In this document: one piece after another, positions 23,820 through 37,400 of the stretch
Layout of the letters: each line of letters opens with the position of its first letter
How positions within the stretch are numbered: the stretch's first letter is position 1
Assembly (NCBI GenBank): GCA_013115145.1
Contig: JAAPAO010000076.1
Location: forward strand, 25,324 to 89,323
From: Perkinsus chesapeaki
Taxonomy: Eukaryota > Perkinsozoa > Perkinsida > Perkinsidae
Reading direction: 5' to 3'
DNA length: 64,000 bases
Program-made: the position numbers and the translations under genes
The notes under the pieces: generated by a model
What the model saw: the letters and a program-made list of their open reading frames with translations, nothing else
The model's database searches: none
Told to the model about the DNA's origin: nothing

Positions 23820-26800
23820 TCAATACACTTCTGCGTGATAACGACCTTCCCTTTTCATCCTGTTTAAGATATCCTGCCAATCACTCCCGTGCTTCGCACA
23901 AATCTCCGAGAGTGCCTCCTGAACTCCAGATTCCATCGCCTGACCACCAAAAAGGTGTTATCCACAGTAACGCCAAAAAATGTATTTAATAACAATTCTC
24001 ACCGTCCTTAGAGGAACGTATCTCATCGCTTATGAAGATTACTAGTATTTTAACACCAAGCTTAAGAGTAAAATAATTGGAAAGCACCAAGTGCTTGGAG
24101 GTACAGTTCGAGCCGGATTCGGTTCCTTAAACATTGATACATTTAGCCGCATCTGTCTGTCACGACTCGATCCGCTGGAACCAGATGATTTACCCATGCA
24201 CTCGTATTGCTGTTGTGTTTATTGAGGATCACCTTGCATTCACCTTCATGAATAACAACACCAAGTACTAGTTTCAATACTAATCAATTTGCGCTTTAAG
24301 ATAAGTATCCAATAAAACATATAACAAAGAACAGATCCCCTTTACGACATAATGCTGATATGCTATTAGATATTTCCACGAACCATCAATCCTTAGTAAC
24401 CTTACATACCTTCAAGCCACACATATACAAATGGAAATGTGGATCCTGCAGCCATGACCATATCTCATCCCCACACTCCCTCATTTTATTCTGGATGTAC
24501 CTAACACGATGACCCAATCAACTCTACTATCCCATTGATACGACCACCTAGCAGCAGCCCACCAGTTCTCCACGAAACTCTACTGCAGCTGTGGTGGACG
24601 ATTCCTCTACTATTGCCGTTCGACCACTTGCGTACACAATACCAGGATTGCGTGGCGCAATCCTTACGTATGGTCAGTATAAGACATTTCTTGTCCTCCT
24701 ATACCATCCCACTGGGAATTTAGTCATCGTTCATTGGTCAAATTGCACAATCCTCCCTGTCCCGTTTTCTACATTTTATTTCCCTTATCATCCTTCTCTT
24801 CTCTTGACAAGGCATAATCTATCCTCAAATGCTCTGGATTGCCCGACTCGTAATCCTCCAGCTCTTTCGGGTAAAGTATAGACGAGCGATCGGCAACACC
24901 TGTAAGCCATCCGTACCACACTTCGCAAACCATCTAATCCACAAGGCTGCGTAAAAACATTGCACTTTCTCCCCTTAGAAGATCTAAACTACCTGACGAT
25001 CATTCTACAACTCTCCAAGTCTCAGTCCCAGACGTGCAAGAGTAAAGTCACAACGCCCCGAGTCGAGACGATCTACTCCCTCCTCCGAATCTTTCTAAAT
25101 TTCAGTTCACACACTGGCATGTATGGTACTACCCGCAGGGATAGCCGCCTAAATTACCTATTAACATTTCCACCAAGTGTACTACTTCACGTTCCAAATG
25201 GGCCCTTTTACCAAATAATAAATTATCCAATGTCTCTAGCTGGAGCTCCAGCATCATATATATCAAACGCCTTACTATTACCTAGAATAAGCCAAAACTT
25301 TCCCTTTTGATTCGTAGAGCTGTTGTTAAACTGTGATGAGAGGAACCCTCTGAACGGTGCTATACCTGATGGTCAAGTAGCACTCAAGGGTAATATAATA
25401 ATACTGATACAAAAATACAACTACTCCGCTCGGCTATACGGGGAACGAACTTATAACTTAGCTGAGATGGGATATATGACAGCTCCGGGAAATGGCATAT
25501 CCTACCATACCAACGTAACACTCGAACAGACAAAGCAGCTTAAAACCCCCGCATAACCACAACTATAATATCTACTGTATTTCATATAACAACTTACATC
25601 ATTTTAACACACACTAAAAATCTAACACATACTATAGACTAATAATTACAACGCCTTTCTTTTATTTCCGATAATTATTTCCTCTAACCCTACTACCAGT
25701 CCCTGTTGCTAGCATGAGTACTTTAGACTCCTCCTCTTCAGGCAGTAGTAGCTCCTTGCCAGTCGGACCTAAGACCACCATATCTTAATGGTGATAGTAC
25801 TACCCAAAAGATACCTGTGATGTCAACTTTGTCGCCTGGCTTTAAATCACATAGGAAGTTCGAGCCTATACCTCTGTACACCTGAGAGCGCGGATAACGG
25901 ACACCCAGTGCAAACCGATCAGAAACTGACCAAGTCCAGATTTGAGAGCGCAGATAACGGACACCCAGTGCAAACCGATCAGAAACTGACCAAGTCCAGA
26001 TTTGGCGGCGTCATATACGCGATATGAAAGTTGTAGGATGAACATTTTGTATGATCCAACACACAGGAGATTTGAACTTACATGCCAAGGCGATCCCGTA
26101 GTCACTGATTCGAGATGAGTAATACAGTGGAGATAGTAAATCATCTTAACTGTGGTACGTAAAGCGTCCTCTCTACCCTCAGACCAGTCCTCTCAACGAC
26201 ATGAAGTCCTTGTAATATCCTCCTTTATCACCTTATGGCCGGCATATGGTCCAGCCACTTCTACTTCGCCATGATCCTTATCAACCTCTACCACTCTTTT
26301 CACGCATAGCGATACTGTTGCACCATCCTGGAGATCCCCCTGGCCAGCAGAAGCAATTGAGTAACTGACAAGCACAAACCATTGTGAGCTTCAAAGCTAT
26401 CATAAACAGGCGGAATGTCACATTCTGACAAGGAAGGCGCACGATAAGCCAGTCCCCCGCTCCACCGCAGATGCACACCATTTCAAGACACGAAATCCGT
26501 TCCCTAATATCGATATTCATTTGAGGCCTACGGAGAGCTACAACAGCCTCAAGCCATGAAATGTGTTTTCTTTTTCATTACACTCGCATTTTAGCCTGGG
26601 GTGGTATAATACCGATCGATTGGCCTTCTAGGTACTCTAGGTCGCCATGAGTGTCGAGTACAATATGACGCACCTAACAGTAATAACATCACTAATATCC
26701 TGGTCGAATGTATATATAGTGTCACACAATCTCTCTTGGAAGTGGGCAGTTACTTGGGACATAACTCGTACCATGTCTTCCGATGCAACGAACGCTCAAG

Positions 26801-27579
26801 ACGAAAAAAAATAACACACCAAGGTTGTCGGAATGGGCCCAGAAAGCTGCAAAGGCGCACTATCAATCTGGACACTGGACCGCAAGCCGATTATGACGAA
26901 CTACTACCAACGATTTTCATCTAAACCTATTTTCAATAACTGCTTGTTTGGAACGATACCAAATTTTTCCCAATAGCCACGGCCTGAGTACCGCTTTGCG
27001 ATGCGACGACCAAGCGAAATATGAAGCAAGGATGAAGCCGTTAGCCATATCACCTCAGCATTAGGTTTAGGTTCCTCAGTGGCAGGAGTGTTCGACAGGC
27101 ACACTGCTGATAGAGGCTTCTTTAATTTATGTTTATTAGCCTAATACGGGAAGTATCTAGTATGAACGGTACAAGTGATACTACCACAACACTTCGACCT
27201 CGCGAGGATATCATCTTGGGTTTTCTAGCCCTCCTTGTTACTTTATTTACTCGACCAAGTGCAACAAGGCCAACAAGAGCCATTATTGACATATATGATA
27301 TAGGAGATACCCAACCATGTGACGTCGAATCAACCTAAATAGAATCTTTCAGACATTTTTGAGCTCATTAGGATAACCTCTGCCGGCGAGCGACCGCTGT
27401 TCAGGGCGGCTTGGCCACGAAAAGCCTGCTCCCCCAAATGGGGTCTTACGAAACGGACGGTATCTGAGAATATCTTTAGCCTACGAGCTTGAAGCGCGAC
27501 ATTTACCTTGGAGAAGATACAAACATATTCCCAGTAGAATAAGGAGCACAGTGCTGCCACTCCGACTTCTATTCTTCAT
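23820..27579 (-). CDS. Plastid-type ferredoxin-NADP+ reductase
   Basis: FNR moves electrons between ferredoxin and NADP(H); in non-photosynthetic plastids it runs backwards to reduce ferredoxin for Fe-S and isoprenoid synthesis. Exons in gene order: VRHIVLDTHGDLEYLEGQSI (26.6 kb); YSIAS (FAD site) and TVSLCVKR (26.25-26.37 kb); NFLCDLKPGDKVDIT (25.82 kb); GPTGKELLLP and LMLATGTG (25.7-25.8 kb); GIAPFRGFL (NADP site, 25.35 kb); LRIDYALSREE (24.8 kb); YIQNKMRECGDEIW and LYMCGLK (24.41-24.50 kb); last exon ending HAEVY-stop at 23820, with the C-terminal Tyr typical of plant-type FNR. A Met at 27579 opens MKNRSRSGSTVLLILLGI, a basic then hydrophobic leader followed by Arg-rich sequence, as expected for signal plus transit peptide. 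Linking that leader to the reductase is inference. Several introns are 270-370 nt, longer than elsewhere. Confidence 0.85.
25884..26003. repeat. Tandem duplication, two 60-bp units, in an FNR intron
   Basis: 25884-25943 and 25944-26003 start GAGAGCGC and differ at a single position (CGG/CAG). They lie in the intron between the GPYAGHK exon and the NFLCDLKPGD exon. Confidence 0.9.
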
Positions 27580-28212
27580 CCCACTCCCACGCAACTGCAG
27601 TATTCCCAAAATGCTTCGATGGCCAGGGCGCGCGCGTAGTTTCGTGGCGCGTGACTATTCCGGAGCACTTGTGTTGGCTGGCAAGGTTAGTGCTAAATAT
27701 TTTTCACTCATTTGTTGAGTTAGTATTGAAATATCTAATTGACGAGCCTCGGGCATGCTACACTGGCTTTGGGTAAAATGGGCGGGGCTCTTGGAATAAA
27801 TCAAATAATGATGTTTTATATTAATTATAAGTATATCGTAGAGAGACCTTTTCCTAGTATACTCGAAACTGGTAATTATGATATATACTGACTTTTAGTA
27901 AGTATTGGTGATATATGAGATACACTGTTGTTAGAGTTATCATCGTCAGTTGTCATTAGTACCATATCCCCTATATAGTAGATACACTAATATATCAGAC
28001 TAAATACCAGTTATATATTATTATTACAAGTAGCTGTTAACTAGCTTTCATAATTTTGTTCGTACACTTCATATCCTTTTACGAGTGACTGAGCCGGCAG
28101 CTATACTCCCATATGGAGTGTTGCCCGGAGAATAGTCGATAACTTATATATAATTAAAGCTACATGTATTATCGTATTCTACCCGTGTTGTTTGAGTTGA
28201 CTTTTATTTCTA
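27580..28212. other. Divergent intergenic region, AT-rich
   Basis: This separates the FNR start (minus) from the coiled-coil gene start (plus), so both promoters should lie here. 27780-28180 is strongly AT-rich with TATATA runs. No specific element is claimed. Confidence 0.45.
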
Positions 28213-31084
28213 ATGGGTTTTGGAGATCGTCTTAAATTATTACGCAAACCCAAACCAGCAACAACAATACCAGCAACAGCAGCAGCAACAAACCAAGTTG
28301 CTTCCAGTCCTCCAAGCAATGAAGGCAGCAGAGGGGCACAGACAACGCCAGAGGTAGAGTGAAGTACAGCTAGAGGTGTCAGAATGCATTTAGGCATCCC
28401 TTAACGAGTTAAAACAGAAACTGCAGAACCTGGAAAGGACGCTTTCAAGGCCAGCTCAGTCGTCCACGGCAGCTGAGGTTGGAGTGATTGCTGGAACGAT
28501 GCCTGTAATGGTTCAGTGTTGCTTCAGGCGGCTCAGCAACTTCTCAATGAATGCCGAAATAAGTCGGCAATCTTGGAGTCGCAGGCGGACGTGTTTGCGG
28601 ACCAGGAGAAGTTCGAGTTGGTACAGGGCGTATTTGAGACGTCTGAGCAGTTGGAGAGGATTAATAAAAAGTAGTAAAGTACGTCATATTGAATATAAGT
28701 CAATTTCCGACTCTAAGCTTGGGAAGTATTGGATGCATTTTCGTAGCAAATTTTCGGTGAAATAGGACTTCCAGGAAGTTCTCTTCAGATTTGACACTTG
28801 GTATAACGCGGCCACTAGAACAGCAGTGGCCCATTCAGTGGCGGTAGAGAGAGCTCCTGCTGGAGTCCCTATTACGGCATCGCAGCCAGTTGGAGATGAT
28901 AAAGGTAAAATATCATTCATCGGAGAAAAGCTCATTTCTTTTGTTGAGCTCTGAGCGCCTTCTCAAGACAAATAGCGGAGTTGAGGATGATGATATGGGA
29001 TGATAGTAAACCAGTTGACCAATGTGATCTGGCAATTGCTGAGGCTAAATCCTGTAGTGAGGCTTTAGCCGGGAGGATGGATGTGTGGCTTAATAAGTAG
29101 TAGTAGGGGAGAAGAGGAGATGATGTAAATATTGTATAGTACGGAATAACACCAATGATACAGTAGAACTAACCACATTATTGCACCTTCGCATTAGTTA
29201 CCATTCCTACCTAGGTAAGCTATAACTTTTCAAGCTTGTGCTCGTTAAGATCTATAGGGCGTTAGGTTGGGCGGTAGCCTACTATGTCTTGAGCGATATA
29301 ATGTATTTCCTGTATGATTTCTGTTATCTTCATTTCTCTATTGCGGCTCCCCAAGTAGGCTTGCATGTGGCTCTACTTCGGGCCCCACTTCATGTGCTGT
29401 TTACTTGATCAATATACCGTTTTCCCTCGGTGGATCTTGCGAGGAAAAGCTTCGCTTTGTTGTGAATTTAATTGATCAGGAACGAGTCGGAGAGGATTAA
29501 TAAGTTAATGAAGTGCAATGATGACTTGGGCGATGTCGAGGAGGAATGGAAAGTCCTCAGGCTGCAGCGGACCTCTACGGCGACCAATCAAGCAGGATCA
29601 GAGGAGAGGTAGTGAGAGGGGGAGCTTATGGGGCAGGTGGGGGCAGAAAGTAGGCAAATTGGATCCTGGTGAAGCGGCGGTAGGTCAGCTAGGAGAGTTG
29701 TGGTGCGGCAAGTCCGGCGGCTTAATAGTTAGCAGAAGTGGTATTTTTTGTTCATTGCTTGATAGATTGTGGAAAATAGATCGTAGATAGGGTGGGTATA
29801 TATCTAGGGTGTTGTGCGGGGATTGAATGTTACTGTTGTTGTGTTGTTGTAGGAGTGATGATGGTAATGAGCAGAGACGGGAGGAAGAGGAGGCTCTGAG
29901 GGCGCAGAAGGAGGAGGAAGATCGGCTGGAGAAGGCTAAGGTGGAGGAGGAGGCTGAGAGGAACAGGAAAGAAGAAGCTGAACAGTTGGCTACTCAGAAG
30001 CAAGCAGCTGAAGAAGCTGAGAGGAAGGAGAAGGAGGAAGCTGAGAGGAAGGAGAAGGAGGAAGCTGAGAGGAAGGAGAAGGAGGAAGCTGAGAGGAAGG
30101 CAGCTGCGGAAGAGGAGAAAGAGAGGCAAGAGGCAATAGCGAGGGCACAGGCTGAGGCTGATAGAATAGCAAAGGAGGAAGCTGAGAGGAAGGAGAAGGA
30201 GGAAGCTGAGAGGAAGGAGAAGGAGGAAGCTGAGAGGAAGGAGAANNNNNNNNNNNNNNNNNNNNNNNNNNNNNNNNNNNNNNNNNNNNNNNNNNNNNNN
30301 NNNNNNNNNNNNNNNNNNNNNNNNNNNNNNNNNNNNNNNNNNTTAGAGGAAGGAGAAGGAGGAAGCTGAGAGGAAGGAGAAGGAGGAAGCTGAGAGGAAG
30401 GAGAAGGAGGAAGCTGATCGGAGAGCAGCTGCGGAAGCATCGGTTCTAGCAGCACAGGAGAGAGCAGCGGCGGAGGAGGCTGAGAGGAAGAAGGAAGAAG
30501 CTGAGAGGGAAGCAGCTAAGCAAGCAGCACAGGCAGCTCAGAAGCAAGCAGAGGAGAAGGAAGCCCGGAGGAAGAAGAAAGAGGCTGAAAGGAAGGAAAA
30601 GGAGGAGGCCGATAGGCAAAGAGAGGAGGAAGAAAGAAGAGCTAAAGAGGTCGAATTGGCCCGTAAAGAGGCCGAGGAAGCCAAGGAGGCAGCGGCTGCG
30701 CAACAGAGAGCTGCAGAGGAAGCAAAGAGGGCTGAAGCTGCCCAAGCAAGGGTTGAGGCGGCAACTGCCAGGACGAGGGGGATGGAAAATGGTAGCAAAG
30801 GGCAAGATTTGGCAGCAGGTGGAATGGCAGTAGGAAGCATAGTGGGAGCCTATAGAAGACCTAACTCGGCCAGAACGGATGAGGAAAGGAAGGAGATAGA
30901 GGCGAGGAATAATAGAATACTGTGGCAGATGAGGGAGGATGCTGCAAAGAAGGCATATAGAAGGAGAAAGGAGGCAGCTGAAGTGGAAGATAGTAGACAG
31001 ATGCAGAAAGCTGTGCAGTTTGATAAGGTAGTAAACAGGAGGGAGACTTGGGGGTTGAATCCGGACCTATGTGTAGCAGTATAG
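28213..31084 (+). CDS. GAT-like and charged coiled-coil protein
   Basis: Starts MGFGDRLKLLRKPKPATTIP with an Ala/Thr/Pro-rich leader. An exon then reads LNELKQKLQNLERTLSRPAQ. Further exons give AAQQLLNECRNKSAILESQA and, near 29490, INKLMKCNDDLGDVEEEWKV. This resembles the three-helix GAT domain of GGA/TOM1 trafficking adaptors; the similarity is by eye only. The large last exon (29827-31084) is a very long Glu/Lys/Arg/Ala coiled coil with an 8-residue tandem repeat EAERKEKE, interrupted by an assembly gap. The C-terminus is non-repetitive (YRRRKEAAEVEDSRQMQKAV) and ends NPDLCVAV-stop. Function unknown; length across the gap is uncertain. Confidence 0.6.
30013..30416 (+). repeat. 24-bp coding tandem repeat (EAERKEKE), interrupted by the gap
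   Basis: The unit GAAGCTGAGAGGAAGGAGAA plus GGAG recurs perfectly at 30013-30095, 30177-30245 and 30349-30416, with a non-repeat stretch between the first two blocks. It stays in frame and encodes a regular highly charged helix. Confidence 0.9.
30246..30342. other. Assembly gap, 97 N
   Basis: 97 unknown bases inside the EAERKEKE repeat. The second gap in the window is also exactly 97 N, so this length is probably a placeholder. Confidence 0.97.
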
Positions 31085-31370
31085 GGCGGCTTCCATTTGG
31101 GATTATCCTGTAGTATGACGTGGATTTACACTAATAATTGTTCATGAAAATGATTATTATAAATTCGACTTATCGGGATTTTTCCTGTTCTTTCGAACTT
31201 CTTTCTGGATTGATCTCCTCCGCACCTTCAATGCCATCTGGATAAGCAGTTGTAAAGATCGATGTTCGGATCCACAAGCGAGGAATTCCTTCACGTTTCC
31301 CCTCGCCAAAAACTAGAAGCGTATGTGGAGCATATATTTCAACTAGGATTCATATTGATAATATGGCTTG

Positions 31371-31445
31371 TAACACTATATAATACTATATAACACTATA
31401 TAATACTATATAACACTATATAACACTATATAACACTATATAATA
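31371..31445. repeat. 10-bp microsatellite-like repeat
   Basis: TAACACTATA/TAATACTATA units, about 7.5 copies, just upstream of the first Sfi1-like exon. Confidence 0.9.
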
Positions 31446-31455
31446 TTGAATTATT

Positions 31456-34400
31456 GTGACGTTCGACACCTGGTGTCAGGACCATCGTGGTAAAGCCTAT
31501 GAGCGTTCATGCCTCCGCCTGTGGAGCATGTATGTGCGTGCATCTCAACATGCCAGAAGAAGGTTATATGAAGCTGCTAGTGACGAGGAAATGGCAGCTG
31601 CTGTTGATTATGCTACATCGGTAATTTCGTGGCGCGTGACTATTGCTGCCTGCTACTGTGTGTATTCAATAGATAAAGCTTGATAAACCGTCGGATATCC
31701 AGCTGATTAGAAGCTGTCATCGAAAGTTGGAGGAGTCGGATCGACAGGCTGTGCTTCGATCGGAGCTCAAGGCTGCTATGACGGCTCGAGATCTGGATGC
31801 CCTGGAAGAGGTAAGGATAATATGAGGGAGGGTTTTATTACATTATAAATTCACCACGCTCATATAACGATAGGGTAGAGCTCGGACCAATCAACCTGCT
31901 GCAGTGATCGGGGGTGCACGCATACACAAGGTGGAATAGAATAATGCAGTTGTCATTTTATCCGACCCTCAATTGGGGATCGGATCTCCGCGCAGGAGAG
32001 CTGAAAGTTGACTACCGACCTTCGGGTTCCGCAGCGGTGCCCAATGAGGCCTTAGTGGTTGGGTGCCGAGCCACATACTGACCATGCAGCACATTTCTTC
32101 TTTCTCGCGGTTAGCAGACTGGCTTTTGAGTGCAGCGCGACTGCGACTGAGGAATATATCTTCATATATACGCATCCTGTAGATCCAGGGCTATATGGTG
32201 GGTATCTTGTACGTATTGAATAGTTCCCTCACACTACTCTTCAAACTCATATCATCACAGGTCCTTCCAGCGCTACCTCGGGATGGCGTTGATTCAAGTG
32301 CTTATCGGATCCTTGCTGAGGAAAGGCTTCGAGATGCCGTCAATAGGAATGCCAAACCGGCCGAGTTGGAGAAGTTGATCGCTGAGGTGAGTAGTATCCG
32401 ATGAAACACATTTGGAAAATTACTTTCTTCAGGGTGAGCAGAACGGTGCTGCTACCGTCTATGTTACACCGGCCAAGGCACTCCTGGATTTATGGGGCGC
32501 GCGACGGATGTCAGATCTGATGGCGTCAGCTTCGTACTGTTCTAAGCTGGGCATGAAGTCCCTTCCTGCCGAGCCTGTCCATAGGCTTTCTGATGCCTTG
32601 CTGGCGTCTCGGGCATTCCGAAAGTGGAAGGCGTGCGTTTACAGCGCGGAGGAGAGCGAGACTAGGGCGCGGTATTTCTTCGAGTTGTGGAAGAGACGTT
32701 TGTCGTTGAGGAACGAAGTTGCAGAAATGGCAGCTGATGATGCGGTGAGCTCGGTGGAGCTCGAGAGGGTAGTTGGGGAGTGCAAAAGGATGGGGATCGA
32801 TGGAGTTGATGATGTGGCAATTTCGAAGGCAATGGAGAGAAAGGAAATGCTGGAGAGGATTTACGCGTCGGGAAATGTGGATGAGATGGTCGAAGCAGCG
32901 GAGGCCTGTAGGGACGCTGGAATACCGCTGGAAGATAATTTCAGGGCGCGTGAAGCTATAGGGGATGCTCTTGGAGCATCGCTGATACCGGGAGCGTTGA
33001 ATGTTACAGAGCTTGAGAGGCTGATAGATGTTGCAAAATATGCTGGAGTGCCGACGACATATTCGGAGATTGTGGTGCAGAGCAGAAAGTGGGATGTGGT
33101 GGTGAGGGACTTTAGGGAAGGGAAGGATAGACAACATTTAGCAAGGATAATGGATACATGGCATCAATATGCAAGGTAATGATATTGGGAAAATCTTAAC
33201 AGTGCGTAGTATTGGGGGAATCTTTACAGTGCGTAATATTGGGAAAATCTTTAGAGTTAGTAATATTGGGAGAATCTTTAGAGCGCTTAATATCGGGGAA
33301 ATCTTTAAAGTGCGTAATATTGGGAAAATCTTTATAGTGCGTAGAATTGGGAATCTTTAGAGTAAGTAGTATCGGGAAAATCTTTGTAGTGCGTAGTTAT
33401 TGGGAATCTTCAGAGTGCGTAATACTGAAGTCCGTCCCAGGATGTTTGGGGATTTCCCGCAGGAACGTAACCAGCTGAGGCGAACGTGTATAAAATGCAT
33501 GTTGTGAATAGTTGTAGTCGATGAAGGGTAGTATGCAATGTCTTCGAGTGCAGCATTAGGGACCCTAATTTAGAGGACGGTGTACGTGTGAAATGGTGAA
33601 GGTATTATTATAACACCATCACAGTTGTAATCAGTATTAAAAATGGCTATAGGATAATGGTGTAGGGAGTGAAGGAGTGCGCATTAGTAGTATGAATTTA
33701 AGATTTATGTTTATGAATAGCCTTCATTGACAGTATTATAAACCTACTGATGGTTAGAGCGACTTCTTATCAATACGAGAAATGGTAGCAGAATTTGCGA
33801 TTGATAGATACGCTGCTCGCCTGGAAGGTATTGAAGGGGATATTCGGAGCTCATACGAATTGGGGCTGCTGAACGAGGCCTTTGGAGTTTGGGCTGATTG
33901 GGCAAATAAGCAAAAGGATATGAAATATAGAACGGCCAAGGTTATGGCACATTGTGACGATTTAAGGATAAGGCGTGCTTGGAGAGGTTGGAAGGAGTAT
34001 AGTGTAGAGTATAGGGAGATAGAGAGGAAGGTAATAGGGAGATGGAGGAGGATTGGATATATTGGTGGATCTACTTGGAACTTATAGCAATGTTACCTTT
34101 ATGAGCTTATATAATAGTAATATTACCTTTATATATGAACTTACGTGGCAGTACAGGAGTTGGGCAGCGGACTGAGCTATACTCCTATACTGGCACTCGC
34201 GGCGATTGACTCGCTTTCCTGGTCCGAGGAGAAGTACCGCTATATAAAAATATTATCTCATATACGAACTTATATAGTAGCATGATTGCCGCTGCCGTCT
34301 ACCTGCCCATTTTATAGGTGTGAGGTAAGTCGTAGAGTATATAGTGTGTTCTTATGTTGTTGTGGATCGAGGAAATTTAAGAGAGTATTTCCATTCGATG

Positions 34401-37400
34401 GAATGGGTGGTGTATCTCGTTACGGCTCTGATATAATGCCGGTATTTTTGGTACGACTACTCGGCGTACTGATATCATTTGAGATTGAATGGAGCATCGA
34501 TGTGAAAACGATTTGTCATTGTCAGGCCGATGAGATGGCAAAGCGCTCAAACGGAGAGATATGCAAGGAAGTGTTGGCGGCTTGGAAGAGGAGGGCAGAG
34601 AGAGTTCATGAGGTTGTGGATGTAATAGGGATTATTGACGAGGGACTTTATGCATATTTTATTTTGGAATGCTGTGGCGGCGCCGGCCCAACCTTCATCT
34701 ACAACTATATTCAGTAGAGATGATAGTTCACTTTAATTTTCGGCGCCACCAGTGCTGTATGGGTGACGTGTTCGTTCTGTGTGAGAGGCATTCGTACTGG
34801 TTGCAGGCATTGAACGGGGCGAGTACAGAGGAGTCTTTGACGGCGGTGTTGAGCGAATGTTGTTATGATGAAGATTTGTCGAGGAGAGCTGGATCTGATA
34901 CTTTAAGGAGAGCAAAGGAGAGATTAGCAAGGATTAGGTAGGGATATCTTGGATGTTGTAGGAGTATCTTAAGTTGGTTGGGGTTTTATGTAGGAATATC
35001 TTAGGTTGGTTAGGGTTTTATGTAGGAGTATCTTAGGTTGGTTAAGGTTTTATGTAGGAGTATCTTAGGTTGGTTAGGGTTTTATGTAGGAGTATCTTAG
35101 GTTGGTTAGGGTTTTATGTAGGAGTATCTTAGGTTAGTTAGGGTTTTATGTAGGAGTATCTTAGGTTGGTTAGGGTTTCATGTAGGAGTATCTTAGGTTG
35201 GTTAGGGTTTTATGTAGGAGTATCTTAGGTTGGTTAGGGTTTTATGTAGGAATATCTTAGGTTGGTTAGGGTTTTATGTAGGAATATCTTAGGTTGGTTA
35301 GGGTTTTATGTAGGAATATCTTAGGTTGGTTAGGGTTTTATGTAGGAGTACACGGTATGAGGTTGATCAAGAGTTCATATGGGAGTATCTTAGGTTGAAC
35401 GATGCTATTCGCAAGAGTACCTCAACTCCTTCTGAACTAAGAGATCTCTGGCGTGACGCTGGTCGGCCAGATGATGAAGAAAGTGCTGTCGGCATGCGGG
35501 CATGGAAAAAAGTAAGAAATCGTTCACAACGAGGTTGCGCCGAAATTCCCCTTCAGTCGCTGAAAAGACGAACATTTGGTTGTTGGTTCGAGGAAGCTCA
35601 GGAGCGAGGAGCAATAACTCGCCGGGTAAGAAGGGTTTGTCGAACTGAGAGGGTTAATTTGATAGTACATGTCTTGACTCGGTGCCAACTATGCTATTAA
35701 ATCTTCCTCGAGGAGTTCGGGTTACTGAAATGGGTACGGTTTCAAAATCCGGGTCAAAAACTAACTTGGCATGAAAATGGTGTAGATTCTGATGGATTTG
35801 ATTTTCACAAAGGTCCGCGGTGAACGAGACAATTAGTGTCACAGCGGGGAGTAGCCATTCACCTCGGTACGGATCTGTTATAAGAAATTTACTCGGTGGA
35901 CTCTGCCGCCTACTGTCGTGGTTTAAAATGGCCGCAGCTATACGGTAGAATGAGGGGAGCTTATTGCACAGAACTGATGACATTATACGTGAAAATACGG
36001 GAGATAAATAATCCGCTTATCATTTAACTAAATAGTGATTTCCAAAAAGTATCCAAATTTTCACTCGCTCTTATATTGTGTGTGTCTCTCTCGTCGACTT
36101 GTTGTTGTATTGGTAGGTTCAACGTTGTTTGGGAGACTCGGATGACGTCGGCCTGTTCCATCTAAGAGCCACGCTGGATCTGGCAAAGGACCGCGATATT
36201 AAGGAAAATGATGTTATTATTGAGGCGGAGCGAAGCTTGGCAAAGTAGGACCAGACGAGCGAAAAGGAGTAGTTGGACGAACAGGACCGATCTGTCGATG
36301 GAGTTGTCGCGGTCAATCCCATCGTCGACGACTTTGCGTGCGCTGGTGAGAAGCCCGTGGCTGGATTTGGGTGATCCTGCTGTTGAGGGATTGGTTGATA
36401 GAGCGAGTAGGTGTGGGTTGTTAGAGGCAATGTGAGACATTGTGGGGAATGTAGATACTATAAGAGCTAGCGCGGTGGCGAATAGTGTAGCAGAAAGGGA
36501 GGCAAGGGAATTATTGAGGTAGGCGAGGGTTCAAATCCCTGCATGGGTGTTTTAATCTATTTCAGCATTTGGAAGGACTTTACCAAGGAGAGGGATGGGC
36601 TCCGCAGGAGGCTCATGAAGAGTACAGCGATCGTGAAACTGTTATATTGCTGATCTTCCGTTTTTAGGCCAGGACGTTGATGAGCTGTCGGACTTGGTAA
36701 GGACTCTATCACAACCCGGCAATCGCAATGGTGACCTTCTACAATCGACTGGTGCTAAAGAGAGGCTGATGAAGTTGGAGTGGATAAAACAGGAAAATGA
36801 TGCTAGAAGGAACAAGGTAAGGCGGAGTTACTTCGATGGAGTTGTTCCTTTTTGGTCTTCCTTTTTGGAGGCCCATCTCTTAATGCTAGCAGCAGGCTAG
36901 GCAGTTCACTCAAGGCCTTAGCGATGGCTTTAGGGCCGAAAATATCGGTATCATAGGAGAAAATAAGTGCAAGGAATAGTGGTGTGAAGTTCGGATATTA
37001 CGTTGTTGTTCAGTTTCAACGATTTGAGAAAAAGTGGGACAGCGAGGGTGAGAAGTGGTCGTTGAATTCTGTGAACACTCCACCACCGTCGACACCATCG
37101 ACACTTAATGCATGGCCAGAGGAGAATAGGATGGGCCTTTATTTCAAGACTAGCATGCCAACTATTACGGCTACGTATCCGAGCACACCAGAGAAAAGTA
37201 GAGGTAGATAAGGGAGCTGGTGTGTGAGGAACGGTGTTGTCAGATTCCAAGGGAACTCCCTGTACTATGACGCCGTTCAGTGTGGCATCATTAAAGCATA
37301 TGAACGATGATAGAAGGTGAGTTGTGGTAGATGGACGCATGTGGTTGTGTTTTCTGAAATTTGAATTATCCATCGGACGGACGTACGGGCACTGTGAATG

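Noticed and set aside
29994-30840. Long minus-strand Leu/Ser/Phe-rich frames
   Set aside because: Antisense shadow of the Glu/Lys/Arg coiled-coil exon on the plus strand.
33184-33425. CRISPR-like array
   Set aside because: The 21-, 27- and 32-bp repeats here are head-to-tail tandem repeats without unique spacers, in a eukaryotic gene context.
34950-35349. Interstitial telomere repeat (TTAGGG in each unit)
   Set aside because: The true period is 32 bp with only one TTAGGG per unit, and the unit is related to the adjacent exon.
36440-36550. tRNA-like B-box (AGGGTTCAAATCCCT)
   Set aside because: No matching acceptor stem or D-arm, and the preceding bases are in-frame coding sequence (TIRASAVANSVAEREARELL) of the Sfi1-like gene.
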